This document shows positions 1 through 8,271 of a DNA stretch of 64,000 nucleotides, piece by piece. Numbering within the stretch: position 1 is the first letter of the stretch; each line of letters starts with the position of its first letter. Made by a program: the position numbers and the translations under genes. Origin of the DNA: CAVVUC01 sp963751395. Lineage in GTDB: Bacteria > Verrucomicrobiota > Verrucomicrobiia > Chthoniobacterales > Chthoniobacteraceae. Under the pieces are notes generated by a model. That model made no database searches, had not been told where the DNA came from, and was given only the letters and a program-made list of their open reading frames with translations. The stretch covers positions 496,001 through 560,000 of the forward strand of contig CAVVUC010000002.1 of the NCBI GenBank assembly GCA_963751395.1. Direction: 5' to 3'.

Positions 1-1
1 T

Positions 2-1531
2 CGCGAGCATGAGTTGACAGGAGAGCCCAGCTATAAAGTCATAGCCAGCACTTTTTGGGAGCGGGTGGCTTTGTATCGTTCCTATGTCATAGGCGGTCAT
101 AGCGACCATGAGTGCTTTTTCCCGATCGACCAGTTCTCAAGACATCTTGGCACGGATACATGCGAAACATGCAACACTTACAACATGCTCAAACTTACCC
201 GCCACTTGTTCGAGTGGGAACCGATGGCGGAGAAAATGGATTTCTACGAGCGGGCCCTCTACAACCATATTCTGGCATCGCAAGATCCAGAGCAGGGGAT
301 GTTTGTCTATTTGATGTCGCTGAAACCGGGGCATTTCAAGACCTACTCCACTCCCGAGGATTCCTTCTGGTGTTGCGTCGGAACGGGGATGGAGAACCAT
401 GCCAAGTACGGCGACACGATCTATTTTCACAAGGACGACTCTCTCTACGTCAACCTGTTCATTGCCTCTGAACTCACATGGAAGGAAAAGGGGCTTGTTA
501 TCAGGCAGGAGACCAGCTTTCCGCAATCCGACAAGACACAGCTAATGTTCAAATGCGAAAGGCCGACCGAGCTGTCGTTGAAGATTCGCTACCCCGCATG
601 GGCCAAGTCCGGTATGACCATCTCTGTCAACAAGAAGCCGCAAAAGATCCAAGCCATGCCAGGCTCTTATGTTGTCCTCAAACGTGAATGGGCTGACAAT
701 GATCAGGTTGAGATTCATTTGCCGATGTCCTTGCATTTGGAGGCCCTGCCAGGGAACCCGGATACGGTAGCCATTCTTTATGGTCCTCTGGTTCTGGCTG
801 GAGAACTGGGCACATCAGATATGCCAAGCCCCTATGCCAAAGGTCAGACAGATCTGAACAAAGTTGCTTCTCCGGAAGTGCCCGTGTTTGTGTGTGGAAT
901 CAGCGAGTTAATAAGCCACATCCAGCCTCTCGGTTCCAAGCCGTTGGCCTTTCAAACCAAAGGCATTGGCAAACCCCGCGATGTATCGTTGATCCCGTTC
1001 TATCAATTGCACCATCAGCGCTACAGCGTTTACTGGCAGGTTTATTCAACCGAGGAATGGAAGAAGGTTGAGAGTGAACGCGCGGCAATGGAGGCGCGGC
1101 GCAAAGCCCTGGAAGCGCGGATTGTGGATGACGTTAAACCCGGGGAGCAACAGTCCGAAACCGATCACAATCTCAAGGGACAAGGCACCCGGTCAGGCGA
1201 TTTTCGCAATCTCAAATGGCGCGACGCCAACAACGGTGGCTGGTTCAGTTATGAGTTAAAGGTTCTGCCTGAAGTTCCGATGATCCTTCAATGCACTTAC
1301 TGGGGCTCCGAAGAAGGCGGGCGAGAGTTCGATGTTCTGATCGATGACACAAAGATAGCCACTCAAACACTGGGTAATAACAAGCCCAACGAGTTCTTTG
1401 CCGTCGAGCATCCCATCCCCGCAGAACTGTCCAGAGGCAAGGAAAAGGTTGTGGTGAAATTCAAGGCCCACGATGGCAGGACGGCGGGTGGCGTTTTCGG
1501 CTGTGTCATGCTGAAAGCAGATCAGCACTGA
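2..1531 (+). CDS. GH127-family glycosidase (beta-L-arabinofuranosidase-like), 5'-truncated
   Basis: The gene is open from the first in-frame codon of the window, so the N-terminus lies outside. The visible ~509 residues fit glycoside hydrolase family 127 (former DUF1680), which removes terminal beta-L-arabinofuranose from plant glycans. Seen: the cysteine-rich motif CETCNTYNMLKLTRHLF near residue 55 and a CCVGTGMENHAKYGD segment; in the family such Cys and Glu residues bind zinc and serve as catalytic nucleophile. A C-terminal beta domain (roughly the last 110 residues) resembles the accessory domain common in these enzymes. Its GC content looks lower than that of the following genes, which may mean transfer. 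It ends immediately against the convergent peptidase gene, with no spacer. Confidence 0.85.
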   Translation, partial: REHELTGEPSYKVIASTFWERVALYRSYVIGGHSDHECFFPIDQFSRHLGTDTCETCNTYNMLKLTRHLFEWEPMAEKMDFYERALYNHILASQDPEQGMFVYLMSLKPGHFKTYSTPEDSFWCCVGTGMENHAKYGDTIYFHKDDSLYVNLFIASELTWKEKGLVIRQETSFPQSDKTQLMFKCERPTELSLKIRYPAWAKSGMTISVNKKPQKIQAMPGSYVVLKREWADNDQVEIHLPMSLHLEALPGNPDTVAILYGPLVLAGELGTSDMPSPYAKGQTDLNKVASPEVPVFVCGISELISHIQPLGSKPLAFQTKGIGKPRDVSLIPFYQLHHQRYSVYWQVYSTEEWKKVESERAAMEARRKALEARIVDDVKPGEQQSETDHNLKGQGTRSGDFRNLKWRDANNGGWFSYELKVLPEVPMILQCTYWGSEEGGREFDVLIDDTKIATQTLGNNKPNEFFAVEHPIPAELSRGKEKVVVKFKAHDGRTAGGVFGCVMLKADQH

Positions 1532-2548
1532 TTACCTTTGAAGCGCCTTGCGAAGATAAAAGAGGGTAACCGCCCCGACCTTCTGGAGGCTCTCGGGGCT
1601 TAGCTTGTCGAGCGTGTCGTCGGCCGTGTGCCAGTAAGGGTAATCGAAGTCGATCAAGTCGATGGTCGGAATGTGGGCCATGTTGAGAGGCACATGATCG
1701 TCCCAGATCGGGCGATTGAGATAGGAGAAATGTTTGCGGATACCCAGTGTCTCCGAGGCTTCGAGAATGGCGCGCGCGAGTTCCGGCGGTGAATCCGGCG
1801 AGAGCGTGATCGTGAGGTCTTTGTCGCCGATCATGTCCCACAGAATGCCAAACTTGAACTGCGCGTTTCGCTTCGTCTCGCGGAGGTTCCTTGCGTAATA
1901 GCGGCTGCCGTAAAGCCCGTCGGTCTCGGTGAATTGCGACACGGCTTCTTCACCGTCGAAAAGCACCAGCTCGACGCGTTGCGCCATCCCCGGATCAAGC
2001 GCGAGCACGCGCGCCAGTTCGAGCAGAGCGCCTGTGCTCGATGCGCCGTCACTCGCACCCACGAAGCGGATCGTGTCGAAAATTTTCGTGTCGTAATGCG
2101 AGGCCACGATGGCCTCCTGCGTGGTCGTGGAAGCGGCACCGCCATTCTTTCCCGAAAACCTCGCGATCAAGTTGACGAACTCGAATTTGCCGCGCGGGGT
2201 TTGATCGGTAAAGATCTGCCGCTCGACGCGCCAGCCAGCCGACTCCAAATTTTGGATGAGGTATTTCCGCGTCGCTTCAAGCGTTTCCGAGCCGATCGGG
2301 CGCGGGCCGAATTCGGTCAACCGCTTCACATGCTGGAAGGCTTTGTCGCCGGAGAATTCTTTCCATATTTCCGCAGGTGGAGGCGGAGCCGGCACTTCCT
2401 GACGCCACCAGGTCTTCTGCTTGGGCGTTGCTTGCGTGGTGACATCCATGGAGGCCTGCGCGGGCGGTTCCGTTTCCTTTTTCTTCTCGCATCCGGCGAA
2501 CAAAAGCGTGATGCACAGCACGCAATGCAGCCTGCGGAATTTCTGCAT
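1532..2548 (-). CDS. M28-family metallopeptidase lipoprotein (glutaminyl cyclase-like)
   Basis: A zinc-dependent M28 aminopeptidase or glutaminyl-peptide cyclotransferase-like enzyme. Seen: a lipoprotein signal ending LLFAGC, so the mature protein is probably anchored to a membrane facing the periplasm, then SHYDTK, GASDGASSTGALLELARVL and FDGEEA, which hold the metal ligands of the family, and a C-terminal YPYWHTADDTLDKL carrying the last histidine ligand. The chosen start (MQKFRR) puts the lipobox cysteine at residue 20. ATG codons at 2563 and 2590 are also in frame, but they lie in a low-complexity repeat, and the one at 2590 overlaps the 3' end of parB. Substrate unknown. Confidence 0.85.
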   Translation of the reverse strand: MQKFRRLHCVLCITLLFAGCEKKKETEPPAQASMDVTTQATPKQKTWWRQEVPAPPPPAEIWKEFSGDKAFQHVKRLTEFGPRPIGSETLEATRKYLIQNLESAGWRVERQIFTDQTPRGKFEFVNLIARFSGKNGGAASTTTQEAIVASHYDTKIFDTIRFVGASDGASSTGALLELARVLALDPGMAQRVELVLFDGEEAVSQFTETDGLYGSRYYARNLRETKRNAQFKFGILWDMIGDKDLTITLSPDSPPELARAILEASETLGIRKHFSYLNRPIWDDHVPLNMAHIPTIDLIDFDYPYWHTADDTLDKLSPESLQKVGAVTLFYLRKALQR

Positions 2549-2579
2549 CTTGCAATTTGCCATCCGCAATCGGCAACCC

Positions 2580-3479
2580 CTACGTCTCATCCGGTTTGAG
2601 CCCGAAGACGCCCAGAATCCGGCTCAGATCGTCGTTGCCATAATACTCGATCTCGATGCGCCCACGCTTGTCGCTGTGGTGGATCGAGACGTGGGTGGCG
2701 AAGTGCTGCTGCAGCCGGTTTTGCAGGTTCTGGACGGCCGGAGTCGATGCGGGTGCGGCTGCTCCGGACGCTGCACCGCGGCCGGGGCGCGTGACTCCTT
2801 GTTTTGCGAAGTGAGTCGCGACAAGTTTCTCCGCGGACCGGACGGTGTGGTTGTGGCGAATGATGCTCTCGGCGATGAGCAGTTGTTCCTCCTGCGATTT
2901 CAGGGACAGCAGAACCTTCGCGTGTCCGACCGAGACACGGCCTTGCGTCAGCCAGCTCTGAACGTGCGGGTGCAGCTCCAGCAACCGCATGCTGTTCGCG
3001 ACGGCGGCGCGGCTTTTGCCGACTTTCTGGGCGATCTCTTCCTGCTTGAGTCCGAATTCCTTGGCGAGCCGGGAAAACGCAAGCGCCTCTTCGATCGGGT
3101 TCAGGTCCTCGCGCTGGAGATTCTCGATGAGCGCGAGTTCGAGCACCTCCTGATCGGTGGCGGTGCGGATGATCACGGGAGCATCGGCCAGCCCGACTTC
3201 CTTCGCAGCGCGCCACCGGCGTTCGCCTGCGATCAGTTCGTACTTGTCGCCGTTCCTGCGGACGATAAGCGGCTGGATGATGCCGTGTTCGCGGATTGAG
3301 TCGATCAACTCCTGGAGCCGCTCGCCGCGGAACTCGGTGCGCGGCTGCAACGGCGTCGGCATGATCTCGGACAGGCTGATTTGCTGCACGCGCTCGCCCA
3401 GCTCAGGCGCGGGCGTGGGCGATGCGACGCGGGTGTTGATGAGCGCGCCGAGGCCTTTTCCGAGAGCGATTTTTGACAT
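2580..3479 (-). CDS. parB: ParB/Spo0J chromosome-partitioning protein
   Basis: Binds parS centromere sites and spreads as a CTP-dependent clamp during chromosome segregation. Seen in 299 residues: an N-terminal LGKGLGALI motif (the usual ParA-interaction tail), the ParB box with GERRWRAA, an ALIENLQREDLNPIEEA segment, a helix-turn-helix around GKSRAAVANSMRLL, and a C-terminal dimerisation region after an Ala/Pro linker. The start is the ATG that gives MSKIALGKG; an upstream extension in frame is non-coding. parA is not next to it: the divergent neighbour is a lipoate transferase gene 18 bp away. No parS-like 16-mer was recognised near the gene. Confidence 0.93.
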   Translation of the reverse strand: MSKIALGKGLGALINTRVASPTPAPELGERVQQISLSEIMPTPLQPRTEFRGERLQELIDSIREHGIIQPLIVRRNGDKYELIAGERRWRAAKEVGLADAPVIIRTATDQEVLELALIENLQREDLNPIEEALAFSRLAKEFGLKQEEIAQKVGKSRAAVANSMRLLELHPHVQSWLTQGRVSVGHAKVLLSLKSQEEQLLIAESIIRHNHTVRSAEKLVATHFAKQGVTRPGRGAASGAAAPASTPAVQNLQNRLQQHFATHVSIHHSDKRGRIEIEYYGNDDLSRILGVFGLKPDET

Positions 3480-3497
3480 TGGAGAGCAAAGTATGCA

Positions 3498-4202
3498 TTG
3501 CCATTCCGAGATTGGAAAACGAAAATTCCGAGCGTGCCTCGGCTTTTTCCATCGCTCGATCTTCTGGAAGATCACGAACCGCATTCCGCCGCCCTGAACA
3601 TGGCGATCGACGAGGTGCTTTTGCAGCAGGTCAAGGTGCCGCTGCTCCGCGTTTATCGCTGGGAGCGGCCGGCGGTTTCGTTCGGTTATTTTGAAAAATT
3701 CGCGCCCATCTACAGCCGCTTTCCCTCGTTGGATTTGGTCCGCCGTTGGACCGGTGGAGGCATCGTTCCGCATGGCGACGACTTCACCTATTCGCTGCTG
3801 GTGCCGGTGAATGCAGGCTTTATGCACGCCCGGCCTGGCGATTCTTATCTGGCGATTCATGAGAGGATCGCGGCTGCGGTGCGCCGGTGCGGGAGCGAGG
3901 TGTCGGTGGCTGCCCGGTCGGATGCGAAGATCTCGCAAGCGTGTTTTGAAAACGCGACGCAGCACGACATCCTGCTGAACGGGCGCAAGATCGCGGGAGC
4001 GGCGCAGCGGCGGACAAAATTTGGACTGCTTCATCAGGGCAGCATTCAAACGATGAGCCTGCCGGCGGAATTTGGCCACACACTTGCCGGGGAGCTTTCA
4101 GACAACGTGGCCGCGAAGGATCTTGATGAGGCCGCGCTCGCCGCTGCCGAATCGCTGGCGGCGGCGAAATATGCGACCGATGCCTGGACCCAGAAGTTTT
4201 AG
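3498..4202 (+). CDS. Lipoate-protein ligase A / octanoyltransferase LipM-like protein
   Basis: Member of the biotin/lipoate protein ligase superfamily that attaches octanoyl or lipoyl groups to carrier lysines of dehydrogenase complexes or GcvH. Seen: ALNMAIDEVLL at the N-terminus, RRWTGGGIVPHGDDFTYS (substrate-binding loop), and CFENATQHDILLNGRKIAGA with the conserved lysine; the cysteine just before this segment matches the acyl-cysteine position of LipM-type enzymes. The annotated start is TTG; GTG at 3534 (PRLFPSLDLLEDHEP) is at least as likely, because the first 12 codons lie in a low-complexity repeat. The stop overlaps the convergent regulator gene. A separate lipB is present at 61991. 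Confidence 0.8.
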   Translation: MPFRDWKTKIPSVPRLFPSLDLLEDHEPHSAALNMAIDEVLLQQVKVPLLRVYRWERPAVSFGYFEKFAPIYSRFPSLDLVRRWTGGGIVPHGDDFTYSLLVPVNAGFMHARPGDSYLAIHERIAAAVRRCGSEVSVAARSDAKISQACFENATQHDILLNGRKIAGAAQRRTKFGLLHQGSIQTMSLPAEFGHTLAGELSDNVAAKDLDEAALAAAESLAAAKYATDAWTQKF

Positions 4203-5401
4203 GCGGACACCGCTTCGCCGCCGGCCGGATTCGTGGCCGACGCGGGCAGAGACAGCACGGTGGACGACCAGTAGTCGATGATGTCGAGTGTTTGGAACCG
4301 GAACACGATGAGCAGTGCGTCGTTGAGCGGGATGCCGATTTTCTTGGCGATGGATTGGAGCGACTCCGAGCCGTTGATCGCGGTCGCGAAACGCGCCTCG
4401 ACGTCGTTTAGTTTCAGCCGTTGCACCAGTTCGTAGCCCTTCCGGGTGTAGGCGGGACTGCCGTTCGGGTCGGGCCGCTGGGAAGGGAGGAGCATTTCGT
4501 GTTTCACGTAGCGCAGGCTGCCCAGCACCCAGTTCTCCGGATCCTCCTGCGTTGGAGGAAAATTGCGCGCGTAATCGGGGAACTGCTGCATGTCCTCGAA
4601 CTCGAAATTCAAGCGTCCGGTTGTCCACAGGTGCGAGAACAGGCGCTGGCCGTGTTCGCGCGTGATCTGCACCACGTCGTCATGCGGGAAGCCGCTGCGG
4701 GTCGCAAGATACAGGAACAGCGGGCAGCCGGTGACGCTTTGGTTTGCCTGCGCTTCCATGATGAGGCCGAGGTTCGTGTTGGAAAGAATGACCGGCGACT
4801 CGCGGACGTAGAGCTGGAAATTGCGCGTCGTTGCGAAAACGAAGCGGCCTTTTGAAATGAAGAGCTCGACGGGGAAGCGGTTGATGTAGATGCGCAGACA
4901 GCCGCTGAGATAGTCGCCGTAAGCCATCTGAAGCGCGTTGCGCAGCGAGAAAAACGCAGTGTGGCCTGCGAAGACCATCTTGCCCGCGTCCCGGAACAAG
5001 ATCGCGTTCGATGGATGCGGCTGGGGTTTGGCCTGGGCGAGCGTATTGCTCAACACCGGTTGCAGCGCCTCGGGCGTCACCGGTTTGCTGATGGTCTTGA
5101 CCACATTGGAATACTTTTCCTGGATCAACTGCCCGTGGCCGTTGCTCGACATAAGCACGACCGGAATGCGAGAGGTCAGCGGATCGTTCAGCAGCCGGTG
5201 GCAGACGGCCTCGCCGTCCATGTCGGGCAGGGACTCGTTCAGCAGGATCAAATCCGGTTGCGCGACCAGAAATCGCTCGAAGCCTTCGCCGCCGCGTTGC
5301 GCGAGCAGGATGTCGATGTTTGAAAAACTCTGCGCCACAACATTTTCGGTCACCCTTGTGGCCGCCATGCTGTCGTCGATGACGAGAATTTTTTGGGACA
5401 T
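4199..5401 (-). CDS. Response-regulator receiver protein with DUF4388-like C-terminal region
   Basis: 400 residues. The N-terminal ~125 residues form a receiver domain (KILVIDDSMAATRVTEN, QPDLILLNESLPDMDGEAV, VVLMSSNG, ISKPVTPE). The usual phospho-acceptor position in the LLNESLP segment is Asn, not Asp, so it may be a pseudo-receiver. The rest resembles DUF4388/PatA-like regions found in gliding and chemotaxis-type regulators. No DNA-binding domain was recognised, so a protein-interaction role is likely. Start chosen at MSQKILVIDD; the 13 upstream in-frame residues look non-coding. The stop codon overlaps that of the convergent lipoate transferase gene by three bases. Confidence 0.75.
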   Translation of the reverse strand: MSQKILVIDDSMAATRVTENVVAQSFSNIDILLAQRGGEGFERFLVAQPDLILLNESLPDMDGEAVCHRLLNDPLTSRIPVVLMSSNGHGQLIQEKYSNVVKTISKPVTPEALQPVLSNTLAQAKPQPHPSNAILFRDAGKMVFAGHTAFFSLRNALQMAYGDYLSGCLRIYINRFPVELFISKGRFVFATTRNFQLYVRESPVILSNTNLGLIMEAQANQSVTGCPLFLYLATRSGFPHDDVVQITREHGQRLFSHLWTTGRLNFEFEDMQQFPDYARNFPPTQEDPENWVLGSLRYVKHEMLLPSQRPDPNGSPAYTRKGYELVQRLKLNDVEARFATAINGSESLQSIAKKIGIPLNDALLIVFRFQTLDIIDYWSSTVLSLPASATNPAGGEAVSA

Positions 5402-5597
5402 ACGATTAAAAAGCTCGGTTCTGTAACTGTGGGTCAGCAACTTGCCTGCCGCCGGGTTTGAAAATTACGTTCCCGCAACTTGATGTCAACACGGGAAACC
5501 GCGCGGGCAACGCGATGGAGAAATGAGATGGTGCAGCGATGGAGTGTTGATATTCTCACGCGCCTTCTGTTCCACTGAACTTTAACTCATTTTCTCC

Positions 5598-6920
5598 ATG
5601 TCTTCACCCGTCCGAGTCCGTTTTGCTCCGTCCCCCACCGGTTACCTTCACGTCGGTGGCCTGCGCACGGCACTTTTCAACTGGCTCTACGCCCGCCACA
5701 CAGGGGGCGCGTTCATCCTCCGCATCGAGGACACCGACGAGGCGCGCAACACGGCCGAGGCCGTGCGTGTGATTTTCGACGGGCTGCGCTGGCTCGGGCT
5801 GGACTGGGATGAAGGCCCGGAGATCGGCGGTGAATACGGACCCTATTTCCAGAGTCAGCGCAGGGACATTTACGAGCGCTACCTCGAGAAACTGTGGCTT
5901 GCCAACGCCGTTTACGACGACAACGGCGCGATCCGTTTCCGGTCCCCGCGCAAGCCGGTCGTGGTGGAGGATCTCGTCTGCGGCAGCATCGAATTCGATC
6001 GCACGACCGAACCCGACATGACAATCCGCCGACCGGATGGCTCGTGGATATTCCATTTCGTCAGCGTGGTCGATGACATCGAGATGCAAATCAGCCACGT
6101 CATTCGCGGAGAGGATCATCTTTCCAATACGCCGCGACACATCGAGCTCTACCAGGCGTTCGATTCCACGCCGCCCTTTTTTGCGCACATCCCTCTCATC
6201 CTGAACCGCGATGGAACCAAGATGAGCAAACGCGACCAGGGTGCCAGCGTCGCCAGCTACGTCGAGATGGGATGCCTGCCCGAGGCCGTGCGGAACTACC
6301 TTTGCCTGCTTGGCTGGTCGCCCAAGGACAACCGCGAGAAACTCGACATCGAGGAAATCATCCGGCTTTTCGACCTCGACAAGATCAACCGCAAGAACGC
6401 GTCGTTCGACATCGACAAACTCATCTGGCTCAACGGGGAGTATGTCCGCGAACTGAGTGACGAACGCTTTCATCAACTGGCCGCGGAGGCATTGGTTCGT
6501 GACGGCATTGACGTGGGTAAAGTTTCGCCTGACTACCTTCGCGCCGCCCTGGATACCTGCAAAGGCAAGTTCAAGTTATTCAGCGAACTACCTTCTTACT
6601 GCGGCTTCTACTTTACCGAAGACTTTGGTTACAACCCGGAAGGAGTTGCAAAGAACTTTACCCCGGAAAACAAACCACGCCTTGCCTCTGTTCGGGAGGC
6701 TTTTGCAGGATTGACGTCCTTTGATGCTGCGGGCCTTGAGACAGCCCTTAAAGCAACTGCTGTAACCTTGGCCGTAAAAGCCGGCGTGCTTGTCCACCCG
6801 ACGCGTCTCGCCGTGACCGGTAGCAATGCAGGTCCCAGTCTTTACCATCTCCTTGAGATCATAGGCAAAGATCGCGTCCTCGCCCGCCTCGACCGGGCGA
6901 TGAGTCAGCCTTTCTGGTAG
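5598..6920 (+). CDS. gltX: Glutamyl-tRNA synthetase
   Basis: Class I aminoacyl-tRNA synthetase that charges tRNA-Glu (possibly also tRNA-Gln where the amidotransferase route is used). Seen: the HIGH-type signature PSPTGYLHVGG at residues 12-22, the zinc/tRNA-binding core, SHVIRGEDHLSNTPRH, and the KMSKR loop at residues 208-212 followed by an all-helical anticodon-binding domain to residue 440. The protein is slightly shorter than the usual 465-500 residues, mainly in the anticodon domain. No Shine-Dalgarno sequence precedes the ATG (the upstream bases are pyrimidine-rich). It stands alone, with a gene-poor region downstream. Confidence 0.95.
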   Translation: MSSPVRVRFAPSPTGYLHVGGLRTALFNWLYARHTGGAFILRIEDTDEARNTAEAVRVIFDGLRWLGLDWDEGPEIGGEYGPYFQSQRRDIYERYLEKLWLANAVYDDNGAIRFRSPRKPVVVEDLVCGSIEFDRTTEPDMTIRRPDGSWIFHFVSVVDDIEMQISHVIRGEDHLSNTPRHIELYQAFDSTPPFFAHIPLILNRDGTKMSKRDQGASVASYVEMGCLPEAVRNYLCLLGWSPKDNREKLDIEEIIRLFDLDKINRKNASFDIDKLIWLNGEYVRELSDERFHQLAAEALVRDGIDVGKVSPDYLRAALDTCKGKFKLFSELPSYCGFYFTEDFGYNPEGVAKNFTPENKPRLASVREAFAGLTSFDAAGLETALKATAVTLAVKAGVLVHPTRLAVTGSNAGPSLYHLLEIIGKDRVLARLDRAMSQPFW

Positions 6921-7063
6921 TGCATCGAGAGGGCTGGGTAACAGCCATGCAAGCTGCCTGGCACAAGTTGGCGCCCTGCGCTCCATGCCTGATTGTACCC
7001 GCCGATCGCCATGTCCAAGCGGTGGTCGGATTGATTTTTTAGCCGAGCGGTCTATGTTCACTC

Positions 7064-7306
7064 GTGAGTTCGGTCGCCCCCATCAGGCTTGTAGATTTAA
7101 TCTCGAAAGGCATCGAGAAAGGAGGCAGTTGTGCGCTGCCAAGCAAGCAGGGGCTGAGTCTGCTATTCGGAACCGCCCGAACAAGAGCAAACAAGTTGCA
7201 TCACCTTCAAATGTTTGCTCACAGGCACGGGTGGCAGGTGACGATGCGCTGTCATGGTCATGTGGCGATCTTCAAGCCGGGGCAGCAGACGACAAAAGCT
7301 CATTAG
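7064..7306 (+). CDS. Small uncharacterised protein, paralogue of 7948-8193
   Basis: 80 residues from a GTG start. No known family recognised. It matters because the C-terminal half, containing FAHRHGWQVTMRCHGHVAIF, aligns with FARSHGWRVKTLNHGRAAMF in the protein at 7948-8193. The N-terminal halves also share an IS-(K/R)-x-I-x-(K/R)-x-G-x-C-x-L-P pattern. That two ORFs in one intergenic region conserve a protein pattern argues that both are real. Basic, probably cytoplasmic, with no membrane segment. Confidence 0.55.
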   Translation: MSSVAPIRLVDLISKGIEKGGSCALPSKQGLSLLFGTARTRANKLHHLQMFAHRHGWQVTMRCHGHVAIFKPGQQTTKAH

Positions 7307-7378
7307 TTGTCGTCCTTTGTGTATCGGAGGCAAATACTGCCTGCCGTCCTGAACGCTCACAGTTGAGAAGAAGGCGTT

Positions 7379-7546
7379 CTACAGCTTCCAACCTTCCTCA
7401 CTAGCGGAAGAGTCGTTGACTGCAAATGCAATAACCAATGCTATGAGCGCCGGGGTTGCCAACAAGACAAAGAAAGTGGCTAAGACCAACTCTATGATGG
7501 AATGATGGTGCTGTTCTTCGGCGTCTTGAAGTGTCGTGGCGTTCAT
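7379..7546 (-). CDS. Putative small single-pass membrane protein
   Basis: 55 residues from ATG at 7546. After a short His-rich N-terminus (AEEQHHHS) comes one strongly hydrophobic stretch, IIELVLATFFVLLATPALIA and following residues, long enough for one membrane helix, then an acidic tail. No family recognised and no strong ribosome-binding site. A longer in-frame start at 7615 exists, but its extra residues look non-coding. It lies convergent to the 80-residue ORF at 7064. Confidence 0.35.
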   Translation of the reverse strand: MNATTLQDAEEQHHHSIIELVLATFFVLLATPALIALVIAFAVNDSSASEEGWKL

Positions 7547-7695
7547 TCTGCCATGCCACCACCGCAGGAGACGTGCAGCGATTGTACCGGGCGACCTGGA
7601 CGAGTGTAACGGCAAGTCAAGACTTTGGATGGAAACGCAAACTATCCGGCGCGCGGGACCATCGGTTTATCGCTGGATGATGGCCAAGTGACGGT

Positions 7696-7714
7696 CGATT
7701 TTTAGCAAAAATCG
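7696..7714. other. Short AT-rich perfect hairpin
   Basis: CGATTTTT and AAAAATCG form an 8-bp perfect stem around an AGC loop. It lies about 57 bp upstream of the small membrane-protein gene at 7771. It could be an operator or a weak terminator; the sequence alone does not decide. Confidence 0.3.
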
Positions 7715-7770
7715 TGTAGCTGGTTGCGACGCCCCACGACTATGTTTATATTCAACCAAAAGGAGTTAGC

Positions 7771-7929
7771 ATGAACTGTTGTGAGAAAAGCCCCCGATGC
7801 ATCTGCGCGTTGTTAGGAACGTTGGCAATCGCTCTTATCGCTGCAATCCTATGTCAGCGCCTTCTTGCGAGGCGCCGCTCTCCGAGCCTCATGGAGGATC
7901 TGGTGGACCGCAACTGGCGGGGCTTCTGA
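7771..7929 (+). CDS. Small membrane protein, 52 aa, with clear ribosome-binding site
   Basis: 52 residues. AGGAG sits five bases before the ATG, one of the best Shine-Dalgarno sequences in the window, so this ORF is probably translated. It starts MNCCEKSPRCIC (four cysteines), followed by a hydrophobic segment ALLGTLAIALIAAILC that fits one membrane helix, then an Arg-rich cytoplasmic-type stretch LLARRRSP and a short acidic tail. The next gene (7948), the FA-x-x-HGW paralogue, begins 18 bases after its stop, so the two probably form one transcript. Function unknown. Confidence 0.55.
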   Translation: MNCCEKSPRCICALLGTLAIALIAAILCQRLLARRRSPSLMEDLVDRNWRGF

Positions 7930-7947
7930 GCAACTGTATCGAAAGCC

Positions 7948-8193
7948 ATGAAAGCATCCGTAAAAACTGTTGCTTTGTGCTGGTCAATCAGTCGGAAGAT
8001 CGGCAGGGAAGGTTTCTGCCTGCTTCCTGAGCCTCGGCTCGCAGTGATCCACGGCAAGGTTTCGGACTACAAGGCGAAGCTACAGCGACTGCACACCTTT
8101 GCACGGTCGCATGGCTGGCGTGTGAAGACTCTGAATCATGGACGCGCAGCCATGTTCTATGAGTTCAGTCATTACCCGTCTGGAAAAAACTGA
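7948..8193 (+). CDS. Small uncharacterised protein, paralogue of 7064-7306
   Basis: 81 residues. It shares with the 7064 protein the block FARSHGWRVKTLNHGRAAMF and the upstream I-S-R-x-I-G-R-E-G-x-C-x-L-P block. No known domain recognised. It follows the 52-residue membrane protein by 18 bp and probably depends on the same ribosome entry. The two paralogues are about 880 bp apart in the same orientation, which suggests a local duplication that diverged. Basic; no signal peptide. Confidence 0.55.
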   Translation: MKASVKTVALCWSISRKIGREGFCLLPEPRLAVIHGKVSDYKAKLQRLHTFARSHGWRVKTLNHGRAAMFYEFSHYPSGKN

Positions 8194-8230
8194 TCCAGGC
8201 CTGCGCAGAATTGGTGGCTGCGAACTGTAT

Positions 8231-8262
8231 CAGCGCAATTTGAGTTTCCCAACCTTGCGCTG
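8231..8262 (-). terminator. Candidate terminator hairpin after atpC
   Basis: CAGCGCAA and TTGCGCTG form a perfect 8-bp stem; an inner GTT/AAC pairing extends it. It starts 10 bases downstream of the atpC stop codon on the minus strand, where the long atp transcript should end. There is no U-tract after the stem, so intrinsic termination is uncertain. Confidence 0.4.
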
Positions 8263-8271
8263 AAAATCCCG

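Noticed and set aside
6921..7063. Possible RNA gene after gltX
   Set aside because: No cloverleaf or strong stem-loop with U-tract found; only a 5-bp stem (GGCTG/CAGCC).
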